Source of the DNA: Xanthomonas indica
Lineage (GTDB): Bacteria; Pseudomonadota; Gammaproteobacteria; Xanthomonadales; Xanthomonadaceae
Direction of reading: 5' to 3'
Length of the DNA stretch: 64,000 nt
Assembly (NCBI RefSeq): GCF_040529045.1
Contig: NZ_CP131914.1
Span: 2,402,501-2,466,500, forward strand
Positions 24,191-33,338 of the stretch are shown one piece after another (position 1 is the first letter of the stretch; the number at the start of each line of letters is the position of its first letter). The notes below the pieces were generated by a model. That model ran no database searches and was not told where the DNA came from. It saw only the letters and a list, made by a program, of their open reading frames with translations. A program made the position numbers and the translations under genes.

Positions 24191-26149
24191 ATGAACAATG
24201 CTGCCGCGCCGCGCCAGCTCACGTTCCGTGCCGTGGTGCTGGCGATCGTGCTGGCCGTGGTGCTGTCCGCCGCCAATGCCTACCTCGGTCTGTTCGCCGG
24301 CCTGACCATCGCCACCGCGATTCCGGCGGCGGTGGTGTCGATGGGCGTGCTGCGCCTGCTCGGCGGCGGCACCATCCTCGAGAACAACATCGTGCAGACC
24401 GGCGCCTCGGCCGGGTCCTCGATCGCGGCGGGGGTGATCTTCACCATCCCGGCGCTGGTGATCATGGGCTACTGGCCGGACTTCAAGTACTGGTGGGTGC
24501 TGGGCATCGCCGGCATGGGCGGCCTGCTCGGCGTGCTGTTCTCGGTGCCGCTGCGGCGCTCGATGATCGTCGAGGATCCGCTGCCGTTCCCGGAGGGCAA
24601 GGCCGCCGCGGAAGTACTCAAGGCCGGCGAGAATCCCGGGCCGGGGCTGAAGATCCTCGGCCTGTCGGCGGCGATCGGCGGGCTGGTCAAGCTCGGCGCG
24701 GCCAGTGGCCTGAAGGTGATCCCGGATACCTGGGCGCAGGCCGCGTACATCGGCAGCAGCAAGATGGTCGGCTATGTCGGCACCAATCTGTCGCCGGCGC
24801 TGCTGGGCGTGGGCTACATCGTCGGGCTCAACGTCGGCATCGTGGTGCTGTCCGGCTCGATCCTGTCCTGGCATCTGGCCATCCCGCTGTACCAGCAGTT
24901 CTTCATGGGCTCCGATCCGGCACTGGCGCAGAGCCTGGCCAATGCGCCGGCGGCCGAGGCCGCGTTCGGGATCTGGGCGGCCAAGGTGCGCTACCTGGGC
25001 GTGGGCGCGATGCTGATCGGCGGCGTGTGGACGCTGTTCTCGCTGCGCAAGTCGCTGCTGTCGGGCGTCAAGAGCGGCTTTGCCGCCGCGCGCAAGAGCA
25101 CCGGCGGCGCCGCGGTGGCCGAGACCGACCGCGACCTGCCGATGAAGTGGATGCTGGTGGCGCTGCTGCTGTGCACGCTGCCGCTGCTGGGCCTGTACCA
25201 GGCCATCGTCGGCCAGTGGCACGTCAGCGTGCCGATGACCATCATCATGATCGTCGCCGGCTTCCTGTTCGTGTCGGTGTCCGGCTATCTGGCCGGCCTG
25301 ATCGGTTCGTCGAACAATCCGGTTTCCGGCATCACCATCTCCACCATCCTGTTCGCCTCGGCGGTGCTGGTGCTGCTGCTCGGGCGCGATTCGCCGATCG
25401 GTGCGGTCGCCGCGATCATGATCGGTGCGGTGGTCTGCTGCGCCGCCGCGGTCGGCGGCGACAACCTGCAGGATCTGAAGGCCGGCTACCTGGTCGGCGC
25501 CACCCCGTGGAAGCAGCAGCTGATGCTGGCGATCGGTGCGTTCTCGTGTGCGCTGATCATGGCGCCGGTGCTGAACCTGCTCGCCCAGGCCTACGGCATC
25601 GGTGCGGCCACGCCGCAGCATCCCAATGCGCTGGCGGCGCCGCAGGCCACGCTGATGGCGTCGGTGGCCAAGGGTCTGTTCGGCGGCGAACTGCCGTGGA
25701 CCATGATCGGCATCGGCGCCGGCGTCGGCGCGGCGATCATCGCCCTGGACGAGTGGCTGAAGAAGACCGGCAAGCGCTTCCGCGTGCCGGTGCTGGCCGC
25801 GGCGATCGGCATCTACCTGCCGCTGGAGCTGATGGTGCCGATCTTCCTCGGCGGCCTGCTGACCCATCTGGTCGAGCGCTTCCACAAGATCCGCGCCGAC
25901 GACGAAGAGGGCCGCGACCGCGTGCACCGTCCGGGCACCCTGTTCGCCGCGGGCCTGATCACCGGCGAGGCGCTGATGGGCATCGCCATCGCGGTGCCGA
26001 TCGTGGCCTCCGGTCGCGCCGACGTGCTGGCGCTGCCGGAGGCGTTCCACCTCAACCAGTGGTACGGCCTGGCGCTGCTGGCCTTCGTCGGCTGGCTGCT
26101 GTACCGCACCGGCCGCAAGGGCGACGCCGCGGCCGCGCCGCGCGCGTAA
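24191..26149 (+). CDS. OPT-family oligopeptide transporter
   Basis: A 652-residue integral membrane protein of the OPT family, rich in hydrophobic segments. Recognisable stretches are LSAANAYLGLFAGLTIATAI near the N-terminus, EDPLPFPEGKAAAEVLKAG near residue 130 and SSNNPVSGITISTILFAS near residue 377. OPT proteins take up oligopeptides or metal chelates by proton symport. The ATG at 24191 lies behind AGGGGTAACC; the longer frame adds 24 unlikely residues. It is followed by a strong terminator hairpin. Confidence 0.88.
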   Translation: MNNAAAPRQLTFRAVVLAIVLAVVLSAANAYLGLFAGLTIATAIPAAVVSMGVLRLLGGGTILENNIVQTGASAGSSIAAGVIFTIPALVIMGYWPDFKYWWVLGIAGMGGLLGVLFSVPLRRSMIVEDPLPFPEGKAAAEVLKAGENPGPGLKILGLSAAIGGLVKLGAASGLKVIPDTWAQAAYIGSSKMVGYVGTNLSPALLGVGYIVGLNVGIVVLSGSILSWHLAIPLYQQFFMGSDPALAQSLANAPAAEAAFGIWAAKVRYLGVGAMLIGGVWTLFSLRKSLLSGVKSGFAAARKSTGGAAVAETDRDLPMKWMLVALLLCTLPLLGLYQAIVGQWHVSVPMTIIMIVAGFLFVSVSGYLAGLIGSSNNPVSGITISTILFASAVLVLLLGRDSPIGAVAAIMIGAVVCCAAAVGGDNLQDLKAGYLVGATPWKQQLMLAIGAFSCALIMAPVLNLLAQAYGIGAATPQHPNALAAPQATLMASVAKGLFGGELPWTMIGIGAGVGAAIIALDEWLKKTGKRFRVPVLAAAIGIYLPLELMVPIFLGGLLTHLVERFHKIRADDEEGRDRVHRPGTLFAAGLITGEALMGIAIAVPIVASGRADVLALPEAFHLNQWYGLALLAFVGWLLYRTGRKGDAAAAPRA

Positions 26150-26180
26150 CCGGCGCAACCGCCTCCCGCAACGCAACATC

Positions 26181-26211
26181 CGAAGCCCGGCCCCGCGCCG
26201 GGCTTCGCGTT
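26181..26211 (+). terminator. Terminator after the OPT transporter gene
   Basis: A perfect 10-bp stem (CGAAGCCCGG and CCGGGCTTCG) with a 7-nt loop is followed by CGTTT. The rest of 26212-26599 has no recognisable gene, only a CCAATCCCCAATCCC-type stretch near 26486. Confidence 0.7.
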
Positions 26212-26599
26212 TGCGGCCAAGAGCCGCTGCGCGTGCCGATCCCATCAGCGCTCGCCGGCTGCCCGCGGCACGTGCATCGCGTGGGCCAAGATCGAATCGT
26301 GCCCAGCTGCGTACGCTGGCCGCTGGCCGCCTCACCGCCGGCACCAGCCTTTGTACCTTGCCGGCCCAGCGCATCGCGCGGTCACTCCCGATCCAACGCG
26401 CATCCCAGCCGCGCGCAGGACTACCACTGTCCGTCATCGGCCAGCGCGGATCTCCGTAGCCCCAGCCGAGCCAGCGCCTCGCTCTTCCCAATCCCCAATC
26501 CCGATTCCCCATTCCCGGCTCCTCCATGACTTCAGTCCTTTGCGCCACGCCCACCACGGACCCTACCATCGACGTTTTGCCGTGTTCCGGAGACACCCG

Positions 26600-28669
26600 A
26601 TGACCCTGCGCTACGCCTTGCTGCCCCTGGCCCTGCTGACCGCGCTGCCCGCGCTGGCCGCCACCCGCGGTTTCGATGTCCGCGACATGGTCGCGCTGGA
26701 TCGGGTGTCCTCGCCGCTGCTGACGCCTGACGGCGGCACGGTCGTCTTCGCCAAGCGGCAGATGGACAAGGCGCTGGAGAAGTCCAGCACCAGCCTGTGG
26801 CTGCGCGACCTGCGCACCCGCGATGCGGCCCCGCCCAAGCGGCTGACCCCGGACGGCTGGAACGTCAACTCGCCGGAACTGTCGGCCGACGGCAAGACCG
26901 TGTACTTCCTCAGCGCCAAGTCCGGCCGCCAGCAGCTATACGCGTTGCCGCTGGCCGGCGGCGCGCCGCGCCAGCTCACCGATTTCGCGCTGGACGTGGA
27001 CAGCTACCACGTCGCCCCGCAGGGCGACCGTGTGGCCTTCAGCGCCGGTGTGTTCCAGGACTGCGGCTCGGACCTGGTCTGCACGCAGAAGCGCCTGGAC
27101 GCCAAGAAGCAGTCCAAGACCAGCGGCGTGGTGTTCGACCAGTTGTTCGTACGCCACTGGGATACCTGGAACGACGGCCGCCGCAACAGCCTGTTCGTCG
27201 CGCCGCTGCCGACCGGCGCCAAGGCCAAGCCGGTCGCCGGCGCCTCGGCGATCAGCGTGACCCTGGCCGGCGACATCCCCTCCAAGCCGTTCGGCGGCGG
27301 CGAGGACTACACCTGGGCGCCGGACGGGCAGTCGCTGGTCGCCAGCGTGCGCGTGGCCGGCCGCGAGGAGCCGTGGTCCACCAACTTCGACCTGTACCGG
27401 CTGGATGCGGCCGGCAAGGCCGCACCGGTCAACCTGACCGCGGCCAATCCGGCTTGGGACGCCGGCCCGGTGTTCTCCGCCGACGGCAAGACCCTGTACT
27501 ACCGCGCGATGAAGCGCCCCGGCTTCGAGGCCGACCGCTTCGGCTTGATGGCGATGGACGTGGCCAGCGGCAAGAGCCGCGAGATCGCCCCGCAGTGGGA
27601 CCGTTCCGCCGGCGACATCGTGCTCTCGGCCGACGGCAAGACCGTCTATACCACCGCCGACGACATGGGCCAGCATCCGCTGTTCGCGGTCGACGTGGCC
27701 AGCGGCAAGGTCCGCACGGTGGCGGCCGACGGCAGCGTCGGCGCGCCGGTGCTGGCCGGCAACACCCTGGCCTTCACCCGCAACAGCCTCAAGAGCGGCG
27801 ACCAGATCATGGTCGCCGACGCCGACGGCCAGCAGCCGCGCGCCATCACGCCCAGCGCGGGCGAGATGCTCCCGGACGTGAAATTCGGCGACTACGAGCA
27901 GTTCTCGTTCAAGGGCTGGAACAACGACACCGTGCATGGCTACGTGGTCAAGCCGTACAACTACCAGGAGGGCAAGACCTACCCGGTGGCGTTCCTGATC
28001 CACGGCGGCCCGCAGGGCAGCTTCGGCAATGGCTGGAGCTATCGCTGGAACCCGCAGACCTATGCGGGGCAGGGCTACGCGGTGGTGATGATCGATTTCC
28101 ACGGTTCCACCGGCTACGGCCAGGCCTTCACCGATGCGATCAGCCAGCACTGGGGCGATCGCCCGCTGGAAGACCTGCAGAAGGGCTGGGCCGCGGCGCA
28201 GAAGCAGTACGGCTTCCTCAACGGCGACAAGGCCTGCGCGCTGGGCGCCAGCTACGGCGGCTACATGGTGTACTGGATGGCCGGCAACTGGAACCAGCCG
28301 TGGAAGTGCCTGGTCGACCACGATGGCGTGTTCGACAACCGCATGATGGGCTACGCCACCGAGGAACTGTGGTTCAGCGAGTGGGAGAACGGCGGCACGC
28401 CGTGGCAGAACCCGGCCGGCTACGAGAAGTTCAACCCGATCCTGCACGTGGACAAGTGGAAGGTGCCGATGCTGGTGATCCATGGTCAGCAGGATTTCCG
28501 CATCCCGATGGAGCAGGGCCTGGCCGCGTTCGGCGCGTTGCAGCGCAAGGGCATCGAGTCCAAGTTCCTGTACTTCCCGGACGAGAACCACTGGGTGCTG
28601 AAGCCGCAGAACAGCCTCATGTGGCACGACACGGTCAATGGCTGGCTGAAGCAGCATATCGGGCAGTGA
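26600..28669 (+). CDS. Exported S9-family dipeptidyl/acylaminoacyl peptidase
   Basis: A 689-residue serine peptidase with a signal peptide (MTLRYALLPLALLTALPALA-A). Repeats of the type LSADGKTVYF, VFSADGKTLYY and LSADGKTVYT mark a WD40-like beta-propeller. The C-terminal catalytic domain carries GASYGGYM (Ser), GQQDFRIP (Asp) and DENHWV (His). The domain order is that of secreted Xanthomonas S9 peptidases that act on peptides in the periplasm. The ATG at 26600 is fixed by the signal peptide. It is followed by a GGGGC-type terminator. Confidence 0.9.
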   Translation: MTLRYALLPLALLTALPALAATRGFDVRDMVALDRVSSPLLTPDGGTVVFAKRQMDKALEKSSTSLWLRDLRTRDAAPPKRLTPDGWNVNSPELSADGKTVYFLSAKSGRQQLYALPLAGGAPRQLTDFALDVDSYHVAPQGDRVAFSAGVFQDCGSDLVCTQKRLDAKKQSKTSGVVFDQLFVRHWDTWNDGRRNSLFVAPLPTGAKAKPVAGASAISVTLAGDIPSKPFGGGEDYTWAPDGQSLVASVRVAGREEPWSTNFDLYRLDAAGKAAPVNLTAANPAWDAGPVFSADGKTLYYRAMKRPGFEADRFGLMAMDVASGKSREIAPQWDRSAGDIVLSADGKTVYTTADDMGQHPLFAVDVASGKVRTVAADGSVGAPVLAGNTLAFTRNSLKSGDQIMVADADGQQPRAITPSAGEMLPDVKFGDYEQFSFKGWNNDTVHGYVVKPYNYQEGKTYPVAFLIHGGPQGSFGNGWSYRWNPQTYAGQGYAVVMIDFHGSTGYGQAFTDAISQHWGDRPLEDLQKGWAAAQKQYGFLNGDKACALGASYGGYMVYWMAGNWNQPWKCLVDHDGVFDNRMMGYATEELWFSEWENGGTPWQNPAGYEKFNPILHVDKWKVPMLVIHGQQDFRIPMEQGLAAFGALQRKGIESKFLYFPDENHWVLKPQNSLMWHDTVNGWLKQHIGQ

Positions 28670-28677
28670 GGGGACCT

Positions 28678-28703
28678 GGGGCTCGGGTTTCCGGGCCCCT
28701 TTT
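28678..28703 (+). terminator. Terminator after the S9 peptidase gene
   Basis: A stem of GGGGCTCGG and CCGGGCCCC with loop GTTT is followed by TTTT. Confidence 0.75.
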
Positions 28704-28778
28704 CGGTCATGGCCCAGGTCCCGGGATTGGGGATTGGGGATTCGGGATTTTCCGCGATCCCGGTAACCCGATCGCCCT

Positions 28779-28843
28779 TGTGGGAGGGGCTTCAGCCCCG
28801 ACGCCTTATCGCTAAAGCGTCGGGGCTGAAGCCCCTCCCACAA
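28779..28843. repeat. Second type of REP palindrome (TTGTGGGAGGGGC)
   Basis: Two 27-nt arms are perfect reverse complements, starting TTGTGGGAGGGGCTTCAGCC and ending CTCCCACAA, around an 11-nt loop. The sequence is a variant of the GTAGGAG REP family. It is enclosed by the G-rich arm 28723-28750 and the C-rich arm 28951-28971. Confidence 0.85.
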
Positions 28844-28984
28844 AAAACAGGGTGCTTGCAGTCGCGTCCGTCCTGCGAAGTCGCCGCATGCCGTTGCGCT
28901 GTTTCGATCTTTGTTTCACTTCCAACTCTCAACTTCCAATCTCCAACCGCGAATCCCGAATCCCGAATCCCAGCCCACTGCCTA

Positions 28985-30229
28985 ATGCCCTCGACGCCCC
29001 TGATCACCAACGACATCGTCATCTTCGGCCTGATCGCTGCCACCCTGGGTGCGGTGTTCTGGAGCGCGGCGCGGCCGTCGGGATTCTGGAAGCGCTTCTA
29101 CGGCATCGTGCCGGCGCTGCTGCTGTGCTACCTGATCCCCGGCATCTACAACACCGTCGGCCTGATCGACGGCCAGCACAATTCGCTCTACAACCCGGTC
29201 GCGCGCGATGTGCTGCTGCCGGCGGCACTGGTGCTGCTGACCCTCACCGTCGACCTCAAGGGGATCCTGCGGCTGGGGCCCAAGCTGGTGGCGATGTACC
29301 TGGGCGCGTCCTTCAGCATCATGCTGGGCGCGGTGGCGGCGTTCCAGATCATGAAGTGGCTGCACCCGGTCACCGTGGCCGGCGACACCTGGGCCGGCAT
29401 GGCGGCGTTGGCCGGCAGCTGGATCGGCGGTGGCGCCAATATGCTGGCGATGCGCGAGGTGTTCCAGGTCGATGCCACCACCTTCGGCCAATTCGCGGTG
29501 GTCGACGTCGGCGTCGGCTACGTGTGGATGGCGCTGCTGATCTTCCTGGCGCAGCGTGCGCCGGCCATCGACGCGCGCACGGGCGCCGATACCCGCGGCA
29601 TCGATGAGCTCAAGCAGCGCATCGCCCAGTTCCAGGCCCAGCACGAACGCGTGGCCAGCCTCACCGACCTGATGCTGATCGTCGGCGTCGCCTTCGGTGC
29701 GGTCGGCCTGGCGCATGCGATCGCCACGCCAGCGGCGGCGTGGTTCGACGCCAACGTCAGCTGGGCCAAGCAGTTCAGCCTCGGCTCGCCGTTCGTGTGG
29801 GTGGTGGTACTGGCGACCACCTTCGGCCTGCTGCTCAGCTTCACCCGCGCGCGCACCCTCGAGGGCGCCGGCGCCTCGCGCATCGGCACGCTGCTGCTGT
29901 ACTTCCTGATCGCCTGCATCGGCATGCAGATGGACCTGCTGGCGCTGTTCGACCGGCCCTGGATCTTCGCGCTCGGCCTGATCTGGCTGATCGTGCACAT
30001 CCTGTTGCTGTTGGCGCTGGGCAAGCTGCTGCGGGTGCCGTTCTTCTACTTCGCGATCGGCTCGCAGAGCAACGTCGGCGGCCCGGCCTCGGCCCCGGTG
30101 GTGGCGGCCGCGTTCCATCCGGCGCTGGCACCGGTCGGCGTGCTGCTCGGCACGATGGGCTACGCCACCGGCACCTATCTGGCCTATGTGGTGGGCATCG
30201 TGCTGCGCGCAATGGCCGGCGCCGGCTGA
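28985..30229 (+). CDS. DUF819-family membrane protein
   Basis: A 414-residue polytopic membrane protein of the DUF819 (YjcL-like) family. Conserved stretches include GSWIGGGANMLAMRE around residue 145 and GSQSNVGGPASAPVVAAAF near the C-terminus, which look like a duplicated transporter-type fold. The soluble loop around residues 195-225 is predicted helical (DELKQRIAQFQAQHERV). The substrate is not known. It stands alone between repeat-rich DNA and the lectin gene. Confidence 0.8.
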   Translation: MPSTPLITNDIVIFGLIAATLGAVFWSAARPSGFWKRFYGIVPALLLCYLIPGIYNTVGLIDGQHNSLYNPVARDVLLPAALVLLTLTVDLKGILRLGPKLVAMYLGASFSIMLGAVAAFQIMKWLHPVTVAGDTWAGMAALAGSWIGGGANMLAMREVFQVDATTFGQFAVVDVGVGYVWMALLIFLAQRAPAIDARTGADTRGIDELKQRIAQFQAQHERVASLTDLMLIVGVAFGAVGLAHAIATPAAAWFDANVSWAKQFSLGSPFVWVVVLATTFGLLLSFTRARTLEGAGASRIGTLLLYFLIACIGMQMDLLALFDRPWIFALGLIWLIVHILLLLALGKLLRVPFFYFAIGSQSNVGGPASAPVVAAAFHPALAPVGVLLGTMGYATGTYLAYVVGIVLRAMAGAG

Positions 30230-30585
30230 GTCGCAGCGGCGTTAAAGTCGGCCGCCGCCTGCTGCGGCGGCAACTGCGGCCGGTGTGAGGTTTCGTGCTT
30301 TGGCGCGTATTACCTCGATGACCTTGCTATCTGGACCGCCATGTGCCGAGGCTGTGTGGCGACAGCGTTGACACTGCCAGCCTTTCGGGAAATTTCTGCT
30401 ACTGGCATCTTTCTGATTTTAAGTTGCTTCAGGTGGATTCGTCCTGTTCATTTTTGTAAAGAACTGCCATCATTGCGTTGCCGGCGCGGAAGCTCGGCTG
30501 AAACTATTGAGGATACGCGTCAGTTTCGATTTTTGGTCGCGCGCTTGCCGGCATTCGATGGCTAATTAAATAATCTGGAGTGGTG

Positions 30586-31860
30586 ATGAAAGGGATAGTG
30601 GGTATTGCCTGTGCTGTGCTTGCGATGGCGTCTTTTCAGGCGTCGGCGATCGGTTCCCGATTTGCGAATTATCAAACGACAACGGTTGTGTCGTCTTCGA
30701 AGTCATCTCCTGCGGGCGGTGAGACGATCACCATCACCGGCAAAGTGACAGCCTCGGCCTTGGGTGTCTTTGTCGGCAATCCGATCGCGGGAGAAGATAT
30801 CGGTGGACGAATCAATCTATTTGTGAATGGGGTTTCGATCGGCCAAATGAAGGTTGGCCGTAACAATACCGGGGTGGTGGGGAGGGTGACGGAGCTCGAT
30901 AATGGTTGCTATCTTGCAACACAAGATCCGGCTCGCTGTACTTATTATTTTTATTATGCGCGAGAAGCCAGTTTTTCGATGAGCTATACGCTTCCTGCTC
31001 AGTTCGACAGCGTCACGATCACGGCTAACTTCACCGGCGATTCGAACTTCTCGAAATCCTCTGCGTCTGCCCAGGTCACCCTCAAAAACATGCCCGTCTT
31101 CGGCATGATCAAAGGCATGGGCAACAAGTGTCTCGATGCGGAAGGCGGCGGAACCGCGAACGGTACTGCGATCCAACAGTACGATTGCAATGAAAATGTG
31201 CAGCAAATGTGGAGCGTGGTGTCCGGTTCCGGTTACATCCAGGGCGTGCCGAGTGGTCTTGTCCTGGATGTGAGGGATTACGGCACGTCCAATGGCAGCG
31301 AGCTCCAGTTGTGGGGCGGCCTGGGTGGTACAAACCAGCAGTGGCGCTTCACTAATACAGCAATCGTGGGGATCGGCGGCAAGGTTCTAGATGCTGTCGG
31401 ACAATCCAGCAGTAACGGTACCCGGTTGCAGATGTATTCGTCACTGTCGAACGCAGGTCAGACTTGGAACTATGACCCGATTTCTGGTCAGATCCAGGGC
31501 ATCGGCGGTAAATGCCTGGATGTCGAGAACGGTTCGACTGCGGACGGGACTGTGGTGCAGTTGTGGGATTGCACCGGGGTTCCTCAGCAGCGTTGGGAAA
31601 TGGGAGAGCGCGGTACTTTGCGTTACGGTGGCAAGTGCCTTGAGTCCGCGAATGGCAGCGCTCAGGACGGTAATCCCGTCCGCCTATGGACCTGCAATGG
31701 TGGTGCGCATCAATCCTGGCGTCTGCTGGGTGAAATCCGCAACGTGGGCAGCAATCGCTGTCTGGCGGATCCGGGTCGCGGCACCACGAACGGTGCGCGT
31801 ACCTACATCTGGGAATGCAGTGGCGATGTAAACCAGAAGTGGGATTACTCTTCGTACTGA
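30586..31860 (+). CDS. Secreted protein with Ig-like domain and two ricin-B lectin trefoils
   Basis: A 424-residue exported protein with signal peptide MKGIVGIACAVLAMASFQAS. Residues about 25-165 look like a bacterial Ig-like beta-sandwich (GGETITITGKV, FDSVTITANFTGDSNFSKSS). Six QxW motifs follow (QQMW, NQQW, GQTW, QQRW, HQSW, NQKW), which makes two complete ricin-B beta-trefoils, each subdomain with a GGKCLD-type motif. No catalytic domain is visible, so it probably only binds carbohydrate. The ATG at 30586 follows CTGGAG. Codon use is visibly less GC-rich than the neighbours, suggesting acquisition. The gap 30230-30585 before it is also AT-richer, with no convincing gene. Confidence 0.82.
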   Translation: MKGIVGIACAVLAMASFQASAIGSRFANYQTTTVVSSSKSSPAGGETITITGKVTASALGVFVGNPIAGEDIGGRINLFVNGVSIGQMKVGRNNTGVVGRVTELDNGCYLATQDPARCTYYFYYAREASFSMSYTLPAQFDSVTITANFTGDSNFSKSSASAQVTLKNMPVFGMIKGMGNKCLDAEGGGTANGTAIQQYDCNENVQQMWSVVSGSGYIQGVPSGLVLDVRDYGTSNGSELQLWGGLGGTNQQWRFTNTAIVGIGGKVLDAVGQSSSNGTRLQMYSSLSNAGQTWNYDPISGQIQGIGGKCLDVENGSTADGTVVQLWDCTGVPQQRWEMGERGTLRYGGKCLESANGSAQDGNPVRLWTCNGGAHQSWRLLGEIRNVGSNRCLADPGRGTTNGARTYIWECSGDVNQKWDYSSY

Positions 31861-31872
31861 TTGCCTGAACTA

Positions 31873-31903
31873 GAAGGCCCGGGAATTCCCGGGCCTTCTT
31901 TTT
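31873..31903 (+). terminator. Terminator after the lectin gene
   Basis: A perfect stem GAAGGCCCGGG and CCCGGGCCTTC with loop AATT is followed by TTTTT. Confidence 0.92.
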
Positions 31904-32113
31904 ACGAGCGCCTCCTGGTCGGCTCAGCGTGCTCACATGTATCACGCCTAATACAAACGGCAGAACGATCGCTTGGCGCTGCCAAAGCCTGCGCGGGTCC
32001 ATTTCCATCGGCTTGGCCCCCAGAACGCGGGCTTGATGTTCGCCCGCTCGAACCGTCCCGACGTCTCGGTTGGACAACGTGACGCGCTCTTCAACTGTAA
32101 GCACTGCGAGCGG

Positions 32114-33304
32114 CTACTGCATCGCCACGCTGCGTTGCCGTTCTTCCTGCTGGTGCGGCGGCGCCTGCAGGTTCTGCTGCTGCAGCTGGCCGACGTTGGC
32201 CTGCGACGGCTCGTGGGCTGCGGCGGCGGTCTGCACCTGGCTGCGCAGGTGCGCCGGGTTTTCCGGCTGCCCCTGGACCGCGAACAGGCGATCGCCATCG
32301 CGGCTGGGCAGGACCTGGTCGATGCGCTGCAGGCCGTCCTGGCCGGCACGCGCGGCGACGCTGGCGGCGGTGTTGAGAAAGGCCGCATCGTCGTGCAGGC
32401 CGAGCCGGTCGCGCTGCCCGTCCAACTGGACCACCGCGTCGTTGAACAGGCGGCTGCCGGTGGACAGCGTGCCGGATGGCGCCTGGCCCTGCTGCTGCGC
32501 CAGGTCCTCGGCCTTCATCACCGAGTCGATGCCGTGCAGGTCCAGGCGATGCTTGAGCATCATGCCGGGGATCAGGCGCTGGCCGAACGAGAGCGGGTCC
32601 GGTTCCGGCAGCTGGATCTGGCGGCCGGCGGCGTCGGGCATCAGGCCGCGGGTGAGCAGGTTGTCTTCCTGCAGGTAGGTCAGCAGTTCGTTCTTGACGT
32701 GATAGCCGCGAATCAGCCCGTCGGCGGCATAGGCCTTGGCGGCGTCGGCGTCCAGGCCTTCGCGCTCCAGGGTCTTGTTGTTGACGCCGGCGGCATTGAA
32801 GGTCACCGCGGGCACGTCGTTGACCATCGACGAGGCCGCGGCCAGGCCGCCGCCCAGCGAGTGTCCGGAGATCAGCAGATTGTCGCCGAAGGCCTGCTTG
32901 GCCTGGCTGCCGAGCTGGATCGCCGAGGCGTATTGCGCGTCGGAAAAGCCCAGGCCCTGGCCGAGGTTGTGCTTCCAGTCCTTCAGTTCGTCGGTGCCGC
33001 AGAACCCCAGCACCACGTTGCCCTGCGGGTTGCGGTAGAACGCGGCATCGAAGCCGCTCTTGGCGTCGTGCTGCAGGCTCGGATCGATGCCGGCGCGCTG
33101 CAGCGCGGCGTCGTCCATGCGCGACCAGCCGTCGGGCAGCGCGGCGAAGGTCTCGGCGCCGCCGGCGCGGCGCTCGGCCGCGGTGTGGTAGAGGTCCTGC
33201 AGCAGCGGCGGCAGTTGCCGGTCCACCGCCTGCGGCTGCTGGCCGCGGACGGACTCGGAGAACGCGGTGGACGGGTCGGACGGGGAAAGATCGCTCTGGT
33301 TCAT
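32114..33304 (-). CDS. Class-3 lipase with XVIPCD-like tail: probable T4SS antibacterial effector
   Basis: A 396-residue protein. The N-terminal part is a lipase_3-type alpha/beta hydrolase with nucleophile Ser149 in ISGHSLGGGLAAA and GFCGTDELKDW at about residue 100. Residues about 284-396 match the XVIPCD that directs substrates to the Xanthomonas killing type IV secretion system: RLFNDAVVQL, GLQRIDQVL, RLFAVQG, NPAHLR and a Gln-rich tail (VGQLQQQNLQ). No signal peptide is present, as expected for a T4SS substrate. It follows an exported ankyrin protein by 34 bp, its probable immunity partner. Likely role: phospholipid degradation in rival bacteria; specificity is not shown. Confidence 0.8.
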   Translation of the reverse strand: MNQSDLSPSDPSTAFSESVRGQQPQAVDRQLPPLLQDLYHTAAERRAGGAETFAALPDGWSRMDDAALQRAGIDPSLQHDAKSGFDAAFYRNPQGNVVLGFCGTDELKDWKHNLGQGLGFSDAQYASAIQLGSQAKQAFGDNLLISGHSLGGGLAAASSMVNDVPAVTFNAAGVNNKTLEREGLDADAAKAYAADGLIRGYHVKNELLTYLQEDNLLTRGLMPDAAGRQIQLPEPDPLSFGQRLIPGMMLKHRLDLHGIDSVMKAEDLAQQQGQAPSGTLSTGSRLFNDAVVQLDGQRDRLGLHDDAAFLNTAASVAARAGQDGLQRIDQVLPSRDGDRLFAVQGQPENPAHLRSQVQTAAAAHEPSQANVGQLQQQNLQAPPHQQEERQRSVAMQ

Positions 33305-33338
33305 GCGCGGCTCCGTGCGAGTGTGGCGACCGACCGCA

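Noticed and set aside
30341-30565. 74-residue open frame before the lectin gene
   Set aside because: No ribosome site, no family resemblance and atypical composition; more likely part of an AT-richer regulatory region.
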